A stretch of DNA of 64,000 bases from Diphasiastrum complanatum (GCA_029204225.1 CM055100.1:66433656-66497655); one strand, 5' to 3'; counted from the first letter of the stretch, positions 27,687 through 38,948 are shown. Notes: generated by a model from the letters alone, not told the origin. Program-made: numbers and translations.

Positions 27687-29440
27687 TCAAATTTTCGTTT
27701 CAAAACAAATGCACGTAGGTGTTGGGTTTGTGTTTATGAATGTAAATGTTCTGGTGGAATGATGCAATGGAAGTGATAATACAATGAATGTCGCAAGTTG
27801 TGCACTTATTTGTTGTGTGTTTAACAGAGTATTACTCATGGTCTTTAACCTTGTCATAGTATCGTACTGATTTTTTGTACATGTTTGAAATACATATTTT
27901 AATGATTTGGAAATTGTATTATCAGTTTTTGTGAGGTATGATGTACAGTAACTTGCTGCTGCATAAGGATCTGAAATGAATTGAATGTCCATATTTGCAT
28001 GCCACAATGCACTTATTTGAGGATTAAAAGCATAGTTGTAAATGTCATTAGGGCTGCGCTGCAGGAAGATGGTAGGTTTTTTCAAAGTACTTTGTAGAGA
28101 GCAAACGTAATCTTGTGTTGTCAGTTGTAAGGAGTTAAACCATGTCTGGAATGTTTGGAGTTCCGATGGATTGATTTCGAAGATTTTGTCTTCAATGCGC
28201 TTGAATAATGTTTTGTAGAGTGTTGTTGAGAGGCACTACAATTTTGTAAAGGCGTTAAAATCATGGTCGCGAATAATGAAATCTACAACTATTTGGGACG
28301 TGTTTTTTGTAACAAGTGTGTTTGTGTTTGTGGGTTTGAATGTCTCTTATAACAGAGGCAATATAGCTTGGTCACATGATATGTGTGCGTCTATGAATTT
28401 CGTCACTTCATCTGCGCATGTGCTACTATATGCTGGTGAATTCTCTATCCACAATACACCATGGTCATGTTGGCTGCCACGATGCTGGAATTCAGTAACA
28501 AAAAAGTAATCATTGATTTTACCAAGTATTTTATGATTTTTTGATATCATTGTTTTTAAAGCATTTAGTTTCATGTTGTAGTATCTTGCGCACGTGCTTG
28601 GATCTGCACGGACCAAGGCTTGCAAGTATGCGTTCTAGTTTTGGTAATTTGTTTCTTGTACAATATTTGAATTAAGGGTTTTCAGGCATTTAATTAGAGG
28701 TTCCCATTTCATCTCTGCACAAGAGAGTGTCAAGAAAAAGGTTGGTGGACCTAATTGTCGCATCATAGCAAAAACATTTTTTTGTAGGTCATGTTTGTAA
28801 TCTGAAGAGGTGCAGACATGTTCAAAATCTTTATAACCAATATTTAAATGTAGTAATTATTCTATGTTTGAATCGTGCATTACATCAGATGCAATTAACG
28901 TCCGGTGTTGCGAGGTACCTTTTCATAGACAGATCCATATTGAATTTAGTACTTGGTGAATTGTGGTTTTTAGTGCTTTGAAAAACAAGTTCATGGTATG
29001 CTGAGCAAATGTGTGTTTGTAATGTTGTAATTCCCATTTGGCGATGGTTTGGTATGTGTAAGTAGCATTTATTGGTGCTTGTCTTGGGTGTCCAAAATAG
29101 AGAGTTGGGAAATTTAGCTCTTCCGCATTTGTATCTTGGAATAGGCTAATATGATTGTGCCCTTCACAAGGTGCAACAGCCTTCTATGTAGTTTCGTAAT
29201 CAATGATGTGTTCTGTACAGTGAAATGGATGCACGACTGTGTCGGTTTCAATAATGTCCTCAGCATTTGTATCAGGTCCAGGTAGTATGGGTTGTATCAC
29301 GTTTGGCTGAGTACATCTGTCTAGATACGTAGTTTGGTAGTGCAATATCCAAGTCGGGTCAACTCGGACGTTTATGGCAGCATACAATGGCGTTTGGCAC
29401 AAATGTAACAAGGCAATCATTACACTTCTTCCAAGATTTG
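27687..29440 (-). pseudogene. Helitron Rep (HUH) nuclease domain with N-terminal region
   Basis: N-terminal segment: AEELNFPTLYFGHPRQAP, AKWELQHYKHTFAQHTMNLF (typical start of Helitron replicases). Then GPPTFFLTLSCAEMKWEPLI, YFFVTEFQHRGSQHDHGVLW (the HxH of the HUH motif is HDH), FIDAHISCD, then ALWHANMDIQFISDPYAAAS with YCTSYLTK (paired tyrosines and Lys), and SAQLATFIVLSLPLHHSTRTF. This is the strand-nicking and rejoining domain of rolling-circle transposition. About five stops interrupt the frame, most of them single-base changes, so it is dead but not very old. Confidence 0.88.
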
Positions 29441-29743
29441 TCTCAACCATATAGCTTCATGTGCTGCACTACACATTGCCTTATACTCTACTTTTGTGGT
29501 GGAAAGAGCAATTGTTCTTTGCTTCTTACTAGACCAGGAAAAGCAACTGCCACAGAGCTGGAATACATACCTTGTGGTGGATCTACGATCATCATGGTCA
29601 CCTCCCCCATCCGCATCCACATAGCCACACAACTCAGGTAAACTGTCATGCTTCCTGTAAATCAAGCCATAATCTGAAGTGCCTTTTACATAACGAAAAA
29701 TGCGCTTAGCTGCCTTCCAATGCATTTTCGTAGGTGCTGCCAT
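29420..29743 (-). pseudogene. Copia RNase H, truncated
   Basis: MHWKAAKRIFRYVKGTSDYG, LCGYVDADGGGDHDDRRSTT, then FSWSSKKQRTIALSTTKVEY (STTEAEY expected; Glu is Lys) and EAIWLRQILEEV. Sequence after EEV no longer resembles copia (the SKN/HIDI block is absent) and continues as Helitron-like sequence. Confidence 0.85.
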
Positions 29744-29848
29744 AAACTAACTTACAATACCAACAACATAGCATATATCTGGTCTAGTCATGGTAAGGTA
29801 AATCAAGCTCCCTACTAACTGCCTATACAACAGCGTAGCATCAAATGA

Positions 29849-30646
29849 CTATGACTCATCAAGCTTAGAAAGCTTTTTACCTTGTTCAATAGGAGTATTC
29901 ACTAGTTTGCAATCCTGCAACCTAAACTTGTGCAACAACTCTTTGACATACTTCACCTGTGTTAAACCCACTTTGTGTCCTTTTTGCCACACCTCTACTC
30001 CAAGGCAATAATGCATCAGGCTGAGATCTGTCATCTCAAATTGTTCCATGAGATCTTTCTTGATCATGTATATCATCTCTTGATTATTTCCCGTAATAAA
30101 AGAAATAAAAATAAAGAGCAATAAAAAAGCAACCATACCATCAAAGCATAAGACATACAGATTTGGATCAGAATGTGTTCTCACCATCTCCTTTGAACGA
30201 AACTAGGCATCAATCCTGCTATACCACGCATGTGGTGCCTGTTTAAGACCATAAAGCGCTTCCTTCAAGCGACATACTTTATTTTCTTGTCCCTTCGCTA
30301 CAAAGCCTTCAAGTTGATCCATGAACACTTCTTCTTCTAACTCACCATTTAGAAAAGCAGATTTCACATCCATCTGATGCAAAGGCCAACCAAAATGTGA
30401 AGCTAAAGCAACAAGTAGACATAGAGTATTCAACTTGCATACTGGTGCAAAGGTCTCCTCATAGTCAATGCCTTTACTTTGTGCATACCCTTTGATCACC
30501 AATCTTGTCTTGTGCTTTGCTACCCTTCCATCTGCATGGTACTTAGTCCTGTATACCCATTTGCAACCAATGGGTTTCTTGCCAACTGGTGGTTCTACTA
30601 ACTCCCATGTGCTATGCTTAGCAATTGACTCCATCTCCTCTCCCAT
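29849..30646 (-). pseudogene. Copia reverse transcriptase, YVDD lost
   Basis: STWELVEPPVGKKPIGCKWVY, ARVAKHKTRL-type fingers, YEETFAPVCKLNTLCLLVAL, HQMDVKSAFLNGELEEEVFM (motif A, Asp kept), CRLKEALYGLKQAPHAWY. After a stop near 30201 the YVDD box expected before ITGNN is replaced by a hydrophobic run (LFIFISFITGNN), so polymerase activity is lost. Ends DCKLVNTPIEQGKKL. Confidence 0.88.
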
Positions 30647-30688
30647 GGCCTTGACCCAAATGTCATCATCCTTCGCTTCACCATAAGC

Positions 30689-32200
30689 TCAAGGTTCTTT
30701 GCTTTGAATAATGCTAGATAAGAGAGCATAATTTGCTTCATACCTTTTAGGTTGTGTCTTCTCTCTTGTTGATCTTCGTAGCTCTCCCTGGCTAGATGAT
30801 CTTGGAAAGTCATTTATGTTGCGGCTCTCCAACAATCTCTCAAACCATTTAGGGAGCTTCATGTCAGGTGATCGGCTTCCTGGTGAAAATGTATTCCACG
30901 GTACATCCTTCTCCTTGTGTTTGTCACCTACAACTTCAATCCTTCTTGCACCAAATGGTTTGTCTCTACTTCTCCAACTTGTCTCTAGAGGTTGAGTAAT
31001 AGTATCTTGAGATATATTCTCATGCTCATCACTTGGAAGGTCAATGAATGGATCATCATCAGGAAGTATCCTCACTATAGCATCTTTCCCACTGGATGTG
31101 TCTATGTTCTTAGCATCCTCGTCTTCATATATCTTGGATTCATCAAAGATAACATCACGACTTACATGGATTTTGTTTTCCACTGGATCAAAACATCTAT
31201 AGCCCTTCACACGATCATCATATCCTAGGAATATACACTTGATAGCTTTTACATCAAGTTTGCGTCTCTCTTCCTTAGGAATGTGTACAAAGGCCTTACA
31301 TCCAAAGATTCGCAAGTGGTTCACGTTTGGCTTCTTCTTTGTGAATGCTTCCTCAGGTGTTATCTTTGGTATGGCAATGGTAGGACTTCTATTTTGAAGA
31401 TAGACTGCCGTACTGCATGCTTCTGACCAAAAATCTTTTGGTAGTTTCATCTCAACTAGCATAGATCTGGCACTTTCCACAATTGTACGATTCTTGCGCT
31501 CAACTAAACCATTTAGAGCAGGAGTATGAGCTTGCGTAAATTGTCTTTTAATCCCCATTGATCACAAAGATCATTGAAGTCATTAGACTTGTACTTACCT
31601 TGACTATCTGATCTTAGGACTTTGATCTTCCTACCTTTCTAATTTTTGACCAATGCTTTGAAGCTCTTGAAATTGTCAAATGCATCCAAAGAAGTAGATC
31701 CACGTCTTACGTGACATATCATCAATAAAGGTCATGAAATAGAAGGCTTTACCTCCTAAGGACATGGTCCTCATAGGCCCGCATAAATCTGTGTGGATAA
31801 AATCCAAGATGTTCTTTGCTCTTGCAACACCACCTTTATTGAACTTCTCTCGATGCTGCTTCCCATATACACATGATTCGCACATCAATTTCAAGTGGTC
31901 TTCTATAGTAGGCAATCCTGTTACCATCTCCAATTTTCTCATCAAGCTGAGGCTTCCTAAGTTCAAGTGACGAAGCCTCTTATGCCACAACTCAGTTTGC
32001 GATGGAATGGACGATACGAGTCCATGTTGCCCCTTGATTGTAGCATTCAACCTATACAATTTTGTATTGGGCTCCCTTACTCCATCCGCAATAACTTTGA
32101 ACTTTTGGTTCACATCCTTCACAAAGCAACGATCATGGGCAAATTCTACTTTCAACTTTTGATCAGTAATGACTCCAACAAAAAGTAGATTTTTCTTCAA
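30689..32200 (-). pseudogene. Copia integrase and GKR-like extension
   Basis: LWHKRLRHLNLGSLSLMRK and CESCVYGKQHREKFNKG (HHCC zinc domain), DFIHTDLCGPMRTMSLGGKA (first catalytic Asp), second Asp region broken near 31600 by a frameshift, then NGLVERKNRTIVESARSML (catalytic Glu region) and IFGCKAFVHIPKEERRKLD, KCIFLGYDDRVKGYRCF. The linker to RT reaches TQPKRYEANYALLSSI. Well-preserved copia integrase apart from the central break. Confidence 0.88.
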
Positions 32201-32209
32201 ACCTGGTAC

Positions 32210-32425
32210 CTAAAGTACCACCCTGATCATCCTGCTTTTGCCATCAGGTAGTTGGATTGAAACGTTGCCTATGCCCTTGATCTTGCACACATTACCATTT
32301 GCTTGTGAAACGGACGTTCCATTATCCAACACTTTCAAGCTACTGAACCAATTCTTGTTACCTATCATGTGTCTTGTGGCTCCCGAGTCAATATACCACG
32401 CTTGATCATCTTGATTAGATGACAA
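32210..32425 (-). pseudogene. Copia aspartic protease
   Basis: DQAWYIDSGATRHMIGNKNW with the catalytic DSG triad intact, followed by VCKIKGIGNVSIQLPDGK. The stop at 32210-32212 separates it from integrase by one codon in an otherwise continuing polyprotein. Confidence 0.85.
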
Positions 32426-32429
32426 TCAA

Positions 32430-33272
32430 GATATGAAGATACTAGAGTCTTCAATCTCACTCTCATCGACAAGGTTACCTACTTGCTTTGGTTTCCCCTT
32501 GTCTTGTTCCACCAGGAATTTGCAACATTCACTCTTCCAATGGCCCTTTTTACCACAATGGAAGCACTTGCCTTTCTTCTTGGTCTTATGGAAGATCCCT
32601 CATCCTCCTGAGTCTTGGCAAAGATGTTTAGACTTCTTCTTGCCCTTGCCCTTGTCTTTTTTTTGGTGTGTCGCAAGTGCCTGATCGTCAGTATTTTGAC
32701 GTCTAGCTTTCACCATTTCTCGTCATTGCTCTTCCTGCATCAAGATTCCTATGAGCTCGTCAAAGGTTGGAAATCTTTTTCTTGATGCTATTCCGCTCAC
32801 AAACATCTGATAGGGTTCTGCAATGCCGCACAATGCATTGTGCACCATCTCCACATCACGTATGCACTCACCAATAGAATGCAGTTCATCCCTCAATGTC
32901 TTGATTCTGGTCATGTACGCTCTCCTTGTTCCATTCGGGCACTATTCAGCTTTACTTTAGAAACATGATTCTTGACGGATTTGACGTCTCAAACTGCTCG
33001 TTTAGCACATCCCATGCCTGTCTGGGTGTAACAACATCACAAATGTGGGTAATGATGTGATCCTTCACTGACAAGTTAATGAAGGTCAAAGCTTTCCTCA
33101 TCTTTTTGTCGAACACTTTGATATCCACTTCATTTGGCGGCCCTCTCTCATCACCTGCGACGACTTCTCACACGTCTTTCTCCATCAGTATGTTTTTCAT
33201 TTTGAATTTCCACACTGCCTAGTTGGAAATCCCGTCCAATTTGCTACTTTCACTCAAAATGGACTCTCCCAT
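32430..33272 (-). pseudogene. Copia gag with zinc knuckle
   Basis: ATG at 33272: MGESILSESSKLDGISN, then VWKFKMKNILMEKDV, DVVTPRQAWDVLNEQFET, then TRIKTLRDELHSIGECIRDV, LCGIAEPYQMFVSGIASRK and FDELIGILMQEEQ. A zinc knuckle CFHCGKKGHWKSECCKF lies near 32560 in another frame. This is the UBN2-type copia Gag. Several stops and frameshifts. Confidence 0.78.
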
Positions 33273-34331
33273 GTCATTGCAAAACTGCTTGAAACTTCTG
33301 CTGTAGGCTAAAAGCAGTATGCTGAGGCCAACTGTGATGTCAAAAGTTGAAAATAATGACCTGCACTTTTTTCCTTACCAGGCCACTCGCCGCTTTTCCA
33401 CCAAATTGCCTTCCGAAATGCACTCAGTCGTCAACTCTCAATTACGTGCCCAATGGAATGGCGAACACTTTCTCCACTGCAATCACTCTGTTTTGTTGTA
33501 CCGTACTTGCATGTACAGATTGTGTGCCCTTTGTTTGGAGGTAATAGCCTTTTGTTTGGGTCAAAATGGACAAAGGACCCAAAAATAAGGATTTTTTTTA
33601 TTTTTGAATTGTTTCTTCACCTTGAAGAAACTTCACACTTCACTTGTCAAGGGACCCAACTCCAATCTCAGTATGAAAATTTTTAAAGAAAATGAAGTGC
33701 CCCTTCCACATCTCTGCCCTTCGGGCCCACTTCACTTAAAGCCAACGATGGGTTTCAATCCAGCGGCTCTCCTTGTACACAATCCCCACCGTGGATACAC
33801 AATCTCCTCAATCTGACGGTTCTGAACACTTTTGTGCACTGATGGAAGCTCTTGCAAACGCTGTCCACTTCAAAACGCTACATGTTTCTCTTGGTTCCTC
33901 GTGCGAGCAAGCCCGCGACCTCCTCCATCTCTCTCTCTTCCACGGGTTGTAGTTATGGTTGCTCTCAGAGAATCGAACTAGCACTCTCACGCTTCCACGG
34001 CCAGCCACGACCTTCTCAGGTCTGATTCACACTGCTAGGGCGCCCTCCTTTGGAACTTCACAGCTTCCAAAAAGGTTCAACAGGAACACAAATCATGCTA
34101 CACAATAACACAGACAGAAAACACACTCTCCGCACCAAGCTCACGTAGAAACTGTATTTCTCAAAATGAAATTACACTGTACATATAGTTGTTCACTTAG
34201 GCAACCCATGCATGAGCCAGGTTGTCGTTGGCGGGACGCGTGTCCCATCGACTTGCCTCGTGGCGAGGCCAACTGATCCTTATCAACTGATAGGACCCAC
34301 AGTACAGTAACACAATGATTCTACTTTAATT

Positions 34332-34940
34332 CTAACTATTTGTCCATGAGTAATTTGACAAAGCACGACTTATAGAATTTCTTGGCAAAATAAGACTGTG
34401 GAATGTGGAGGATATTTCTGGAGGATTAGTTAATATCACTAAAATTGTTTTCTGTGGTGAACCACTTGTTGGGCATACTGGAAATTTGGTGACATTTTGC
34501 GTTGTTGGATTGTATTGTTGCACCATAATTTCTTGTTTATAAAGTTTCGTCATCCAATATAGGCAAAATGGATCATAATTTATGTTTGTAAAATGGGTGT
34601 TCATGATGAGTTCGAAGTACGCATTTATAGAATGGGTGGTTGCATGGTTGGTTTTGAAATTTTCATTTGAGAAGAAATTCGCATGCCACCACAATGCATT
34701 AATATCTTGTTTATGCATGGATTCTGTAAATTTGTGAATTATACCATGTTGCAATTCATAAGGTTGGCATTTGAAATTGTCCCAAAAAGAAAATACCGTG
34801 AAAATATTTGTATTGTGTGGAAAGCAATGAATAAATGCCGAAGGCACGTTCATGTAGATTAAAGCCAAAGTATGGACTACTGTTTTGGTGGGGATGGCAG
34901 CCATGGACATGTTGGTGTCTGTGGCCATATATCTGCACAA
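34332..34940 (-). CDS. Unassigned AT-rich ORF, possible 3' exon of the 35-kb gene
   Basis: About 200 codons open to a stop at 34332, preceded by a plausible acceptor (tattgtgcag at about 34935). Contents: aromatic- and His-rich protein with QHGIIHKFTESMHKQDINALWW, THSINAYFELIMNTHFTNIN, FCLYWMTKLYKQEIMVQQYNP. No family recognised, no signal peptide and no clear membrane segment. It sits on the same strand as the Helentron core with similar base composition, and copia starts a few bases downstream. It may be an exon of cargo carried by the Helentron, or part of an independent element. Confidence 0.45.
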   Translation of the reverse strand: MCRYMATDTNMSMAAIPTKTVVHTLALIYMNVPSAFIHCFPHNTNIFTVFSFWDNFKCQPYELQHGIIHKFTESMHKQDINALWWHANFFSNENFKTNHATTHSINAYFELIMNTHFTNINYDPFCLYWMTKLYKQEIMVQQYNPTTQNVTKFPVCPTSGSPQKTILVILTNPPEISSTFHSLILPRNSISRALSNYSWTNS

Positions 34941-35541
34941 TAAAATAAAATAGCATTAAAGGTTGTTTAGCATATATAAATTGTTCGTATAGATAAGATA
35001 GTATTGATCCACGATTAGGAATATCACATGCCATATATGGCTTTTGCAAACAAGTAGATGTGTATAATTCAAAATTCATACCTAGGTAAAAAAAAAATGT
35101 GCGTGCTGCAATTTGCGCTAGACTAATAAATGTTATAAAGCCTTCATTGAAAGGCAACTGGTTTTTGAAGGGAAAAACATCAAGATATGAAAACCAACTC
35201 TGTCTATTAGATTGTGAAATTTGGATTGTAACATCCCTTAAAAAAAAATCACTAGCATTATCAAAATACAATGTATACATTTCATAATAGACATCATTTT
35301 ATCAGTTACTCATGAAAATAGAAACTCAAACACATGATTTATGAGCTCGCTATGTATATATATTTGTCTGTATGTTGTGGCATAGCAACATCTTTTCAAA
35401 ATAGTTGCCATCAACATCATCAAAACATGCATGTACATTTTTTAAGAAGTGGTATTTTATCATTTCCATAAAAACTGTCTGGTCTCTGATGCAGGAGTCA
35501 CGAACTTTTATGTAAAGTAGCACGTCAACGTTTTCTAGCAA
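34941..35541 (-). pseudogene. Unassigned ORF region upstream of 34.9 kb
   Basis: Two open stretches in one frame: 35541-35350 (VLLYIKVRDSCIRDQTVFM, FLKNVHACFDDVDGNYFEKM) and 35280-34941 (YFDNASDFFLRDVTIQISQ, SYLDVFPFKNQLPFNEGFIT, TFFFYLGMNFELYTST). At most a few stops separate them, so this was once a longer coding region continuous with the one at 35.6-36.9 kb (same frame). Family not recognised. Confidence 0.4.
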
Positions 35542-35637
35542 TGGTATATTTGGATTGAACCAATCCTATATTTTTGGGCGACATCCTTTTGGTAATTTCT
35601 AGGTCATCCATTTGGCTAGAGTTTGCATAATGACCAG

Positions 35638-36897
35638 CTAGTCGCATACATGGATCTGTTGAATATTGTGATTGTTGAGAAAAACCCAGCAGACTTTTTC
35701 TGTACATTTGAATGTGTCAAAACTACCTAGAATAATAGGCCAATTAAAAAGCTTGTTTGAAATACCGACATGCCTGCTTTCAAGTGACATTTCTATGGTT
35801 GGATCTTTTTTTGAGGGAATGTAAATAGCTGGCAACTGAAGTGTGACTCGTTTTGGCAAAATAGCTCGCGCTTGAAATGTAAGAAGTTCTCTCTGGGTAG
35901 TTGAATGTTGACTTTGGAGCAATGTCATTTCCTGTTCACATGTATTGCATCGTGTTTGTACTATTTCGAGCGTAGCATCTTTTTTGCCAAGCATACAAAC
36001 GAACTCCTCTTTTATAGTTGTCAAAGTGCGCTGTGCTTCTTTAGCATTACATTTTAGCAGCTCCAATTTTGTTTGTAACTCTTGGTTTTGGTGCTGAAGT
36101 TTAACAATCCACGTTTTAAAGTACAATTTTTTTTTTAGTTGACGCAGTTTTTTTGGAATGGCACTAGAAAACGACATGGGTTGGGAGTGGGGGATGGCAC
36201 TGATACTAGAATGAATCAATTAAAGAGATAGATTTGTAAGAAGAGGTGTGACCATGAAATTGTTTGTCTGAAATGCGATCAGATCTAGCAGGTACTCAGT
36301 TGTCTTCAAGTAAATTGTATTTGAGTTGGATAGCAAATTTCGGCTGTTTTGCATGTGTTCATAAGAAACTGTAACAAAATCTGTGAGAACTACTTGGGCT
36401 ATACATGATGCCCAGTTTATGGCAAGAGATTCAATGGTTGGATGATAGCCTTGGTAAATACAAACTGCAATACTTGTCCATTGGATTGAAAACTTAGGAG
36501 TGTATGTGCACAAAATTCTATCCACTATAAAGAAACATACACCTTAGAATGCAGAGTTTTTAATCTCGGATATGTTGAGACAACTATGAATCGAACCAAA
36601 TAAAACAACATGAGGCACTATTTTAGCAAGATATCTTTGACCTTCCAGTATGAGATTAACAATATGGTGTATCTCATTATATTGACAGTGGTGGAAATAG
36701 ATGCTACTAAGAAAAGATGATTGAATTATAGGCACAAATTTCGGGTTCTCAAAAAAAGGTCTGTAATCGTGGTAAGGCAGTAGCAACAAACATGGAAAAT
36801 CTTTAGAAACGGGTTGGGAAACAATTGCTACGGTCACAAGTTGGTCATCATCATTTACAACGGTTTTAAAAGGTAGGCGTACGTGGGACACAGTCAT
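35638..36897 (-). pseudogene. Unassigned ~420-codon coding region with coiled coil
   Basis: One frame from 36897 to 35638 broken only by stops near 36544 and 36220, suggesting a recently intact protein. Starts MTVSHVRLPFKTVVNDDDQL, with FPCLLLLPYHDYRPFF and IVNLILEGQRYLAKIVPHV; the middle part has YHPTIESLAINWASCIAQVV. Then a basic patch (AIPKKLRQLKKKLYFKTW) opens a long heptad coil (LQHQNQELQTKLELLKC, QEMTLLQSQHSTTQRELL) and a C-terminal QLPAIYIPSKKDPTIEMSLE. I do not recognise the family. A coil after a Lys-rich patch is compatible with a nucleic-acid-associated oligomer; that is a guess. Confidence 0.5.
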
Positions 36898-36994
36898 AGT
36901 CTTGATTGCTAAGATTACACCAATGCTAATTCAGCAATACACTGGAAGGCTGCAATACGAATCAAAATTAGTCTGAAGTTATTAATTACTTCTA

Positions 36995-37245
36995 ATTAAT
37001 AAAACATAACATGTGATTAAAAGGAACATATTGTTTCTAGCATAAAGTACTTCTAATAAATAGAGCATACCATGTATAAGATTGGAATGAACATAAGTTA
37101 CGAAATTACTTCCAATTGATAAAACATAACATATATAAGATTGAAATGAACATATTGTTTCCAGCATAAATGACGGCTAATACATAAAACATACCATGTA
37201 TAAGATTGAAATGAATATATTGTTTTCTAGCATAAACAAAATGTG
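36995..37245. repeat. Tandem repeat, about 60-65 bp, four diverged units
   Basis: Units begin at about 37002, 37061, 37121 and 37188, each with aaaacataccatgtataagattgaaatgaacatattgtttctagcataaa-type sequence. It lies between two unassigned ORFs of the 34-39-kb block, perhaps in an intron or intergenic spacer. The stretch 37.25-37.7 kb shows nothing else. Confidence 0.75.
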
Positions 37246-37730
37246 TGCTCAATAATTGTGTACTAAAAAACGAATATTACAAACCACCTCATATGGAAAA
37301 TGGGTTTCACGTGACAAAGTTTTATTAGTACGATATATACAGTTTACATTTTTCTAGAAGGCCCAACATGTATCTATCGATATTTTTGGTTAATCAGAAG
37401 AAAATACCTTTTCCAGAATGGGGATGTGTCTTCAAATTGCTGAACGTAAATATTTGAAACATGATATGTAATTAGAATGGATTCATATTAACAACCAATA
37501 CAAGCACCTTATTCATATGACCCATTTATATCAAAACGTTATTTACATGACATAGGTATTTGAAGTTCAATACTAAAAGCCTGGGTCATGATAGTATTGG
37601 TATTTTAACTACTACTGATACTTCTTCTACACAATCTATTCCAGTGTACCAGTTTGTGGACATACAAAATTGAAATCTATTCCTATATGTGTTCATATGA
37701 AACAACGTAACCGTGCTCATCAACTTGAAA

Positions 37731-38276
37731 TCATCCACGAATATTCAACTTTGCCAAGGTTGTTTGAATATAGTGGGAATTTTCAGGTCCTGGAATTGGG
37801 AATGCGTCTCCAAGTGCCAATATTTTGTCAATCCATGCATCTTTGATTTTCAGGTTGGTGATGCCCTTGGGTCCAATTACAGTACCAGATAAACAAGGCA
37901 CTCGTTCCAATGTTGTTGAGCACATACATATGTAACAAAACGGAATGTTATTTCGAAAAGCAAATTTGTCATGCTTATAAGAAATGCAAACATGCTCGAC
38001 CCAGGGCGCATTGATTACTTTCAAACGAAGGCGACTTGTAACCTATGGAACAACAAAGAATGCAACAATTTTTTCTGTCAAAAATATGTTACAAGTAACT
38101 GCATGAGCTACGATGAGAAATGTTAAAAATATGTGTGCAAAACGAATTAGTAGTACATGAAACCAACCTCTACTGGTTTATTTGCAGGGGTTTTTTTTTC
38201 GCGGTGCACCAATTCTAACTTGTCCCAAAATTCACCCTTAGGGACCACTGCGAAGATTGTTTTGGTCGTAGCCATG
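37731..38276 (-). CDS. Unassigned two-exon small gene
   Basis: Exon 1 opens with ATG at about 38276 (MATTKTIFAVVPKGEFWDKL ... KKTPANKPVE) and reaches a gttggt donor near 38168. An acceptor ttccatag near 38044 opens exon 2: VTSRLRLKVINAPWVEHVC, ISYKHDKFAFRNNIPFCYIC, then LSGTVIGPKGITNLKIKDAW and ALGDAFPIPGPENSHYIQTT, stop at 37731. Joined length about 140 residues, no internal stop. A Cys pair (CYICMC) and beta-rich look could fit an OB-like or zinc-bearing small protein, but no family is recognised. It is the only fully open gene of the block. Confidence 0.5.
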
Positions 38277-38466
38277 AATATTAGAGGATCCGATTTTATC
38301 CACAGCCCTTAAATTGCGAATACTATAGATGACTCTTTGCTCATTTTTGTATGCATCAAGTATCTATTCGAGTAAATGATTTGTATCTAGCCAGAATAAA
38401 ATTTGTACAAGTCAACAAAACACACACAATTCCATTCGTACATGAATTTTTTTTGAGGTACGATAG

Positions 38467-38812
38467 TGCTAAAAATCTTGCATCGCAAAATAAATGCAAT
38501 TATTCGTACTCGGATGTACCTCGCCTTCATCAACTTTTTCAAATCCGTCACAAACTATGATGGAATGTCGATGGAGTTGCATACCAACAATGGCAATAAT
38601 AGTGACGGCAATTGTTGCCACCAAGCACGAGTTATGGATGTGTGGATCTTCAACCAACAGTTCCACACAATCTGTCCTAAAATTTGCGAGGGAAATTTCA
38701 GGATAAAAACTGGTTTTAATATTCAGAGATGCAATTTTCTCAACTGTTGTATTAGGCCGGTAGGCACATACAAAATTTGATGCGCCACAATCATGTTTAG
38801 GATTTTTTTTTT
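38467..38812 (-). CDS. Unassigned ORF at the edge of the block
   Basis: Open from about 38812 to the stop at 38467: HDCGASNFVCAYRPNTTVEK, SFYPEISLANFRTDCVELL, VEDPHIHNSCLVATIAVTI, CDGFEKVDEGEVHPSTNN. No ATG is evident at the 5' end, so it is probably an exon or a truncated gene. One stretch (CLVATIAVTIIAIVGM) could be membrane-spanning. Just beyond 38.9 kb a plus-strand gypsy fragment begins, which probably truncates the block. Confidence 0.4.
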
Positions 38813-38948
38813 ATATGAAAGTTTGTTAATCGAATACAATCATTAATTGTCAATTGAAGAAAAGGTGTGTAATGTACCTGGGGAATTGACAATGTGATTG
38901 TATGATTACCATGATTGTTAGTCAAATCGAATTTTAACACTTTTGGAT

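Larger units (their letters stand above)
25936..29440 (-). mobile_element. Helentron-type Helitron core (Rep, helicase C-term, endonuclease)
   Basis: A single minus-strand frame (with in-frame stops) can be followed from about 29440 to 26472, with one frameshift before the last segment. It encodes, in order, the Helitron N-terminal region, an HUH Rep nuclease, the C-terminal part of a PIF1-type helicase and an apurinic-like endonuclease. An endonuclease fused after the helicase defines the Helentron/Helitron2 branch, known best from animals and protists. The helicase front half with Walker A is missing between about 27690 and 27290. The 5' side is cut at a copia fragment (29.43 kb). No terminal sequence was fixed. 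Confidence 0.85.
29420..34320 (-). mobile_element. Ty1/copia element, decayed, lacking its 3' LTR
   Basis: Gag (33272 down), protease, integrase, RT and RNase H follow in copia order on the minus strand. The 3' end breaks off inside RNase H (WLRQILEEV) and passes directly into Helentron sequence near 29430, so polypurine tract and 3' LTR are gone. About 1 kb upstream of gag (33.3-34.3 kb) should hold leader and 5' LTR. A tgttactgtactgtgggtcc start fits an LTR edge at about 34314, but the primer site was not found. Elements on both sides are same-strand Helentron-like coding, so copia inserted there and a deletion followed. Confidence 0.85.

Noticed and set aside
36995-37245. CRISPR-like array at 37.0 kb
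   Set aside because: Units are adjacent and diverged with no unique spacers between constant repeats, and the DNA is eukaryotic.
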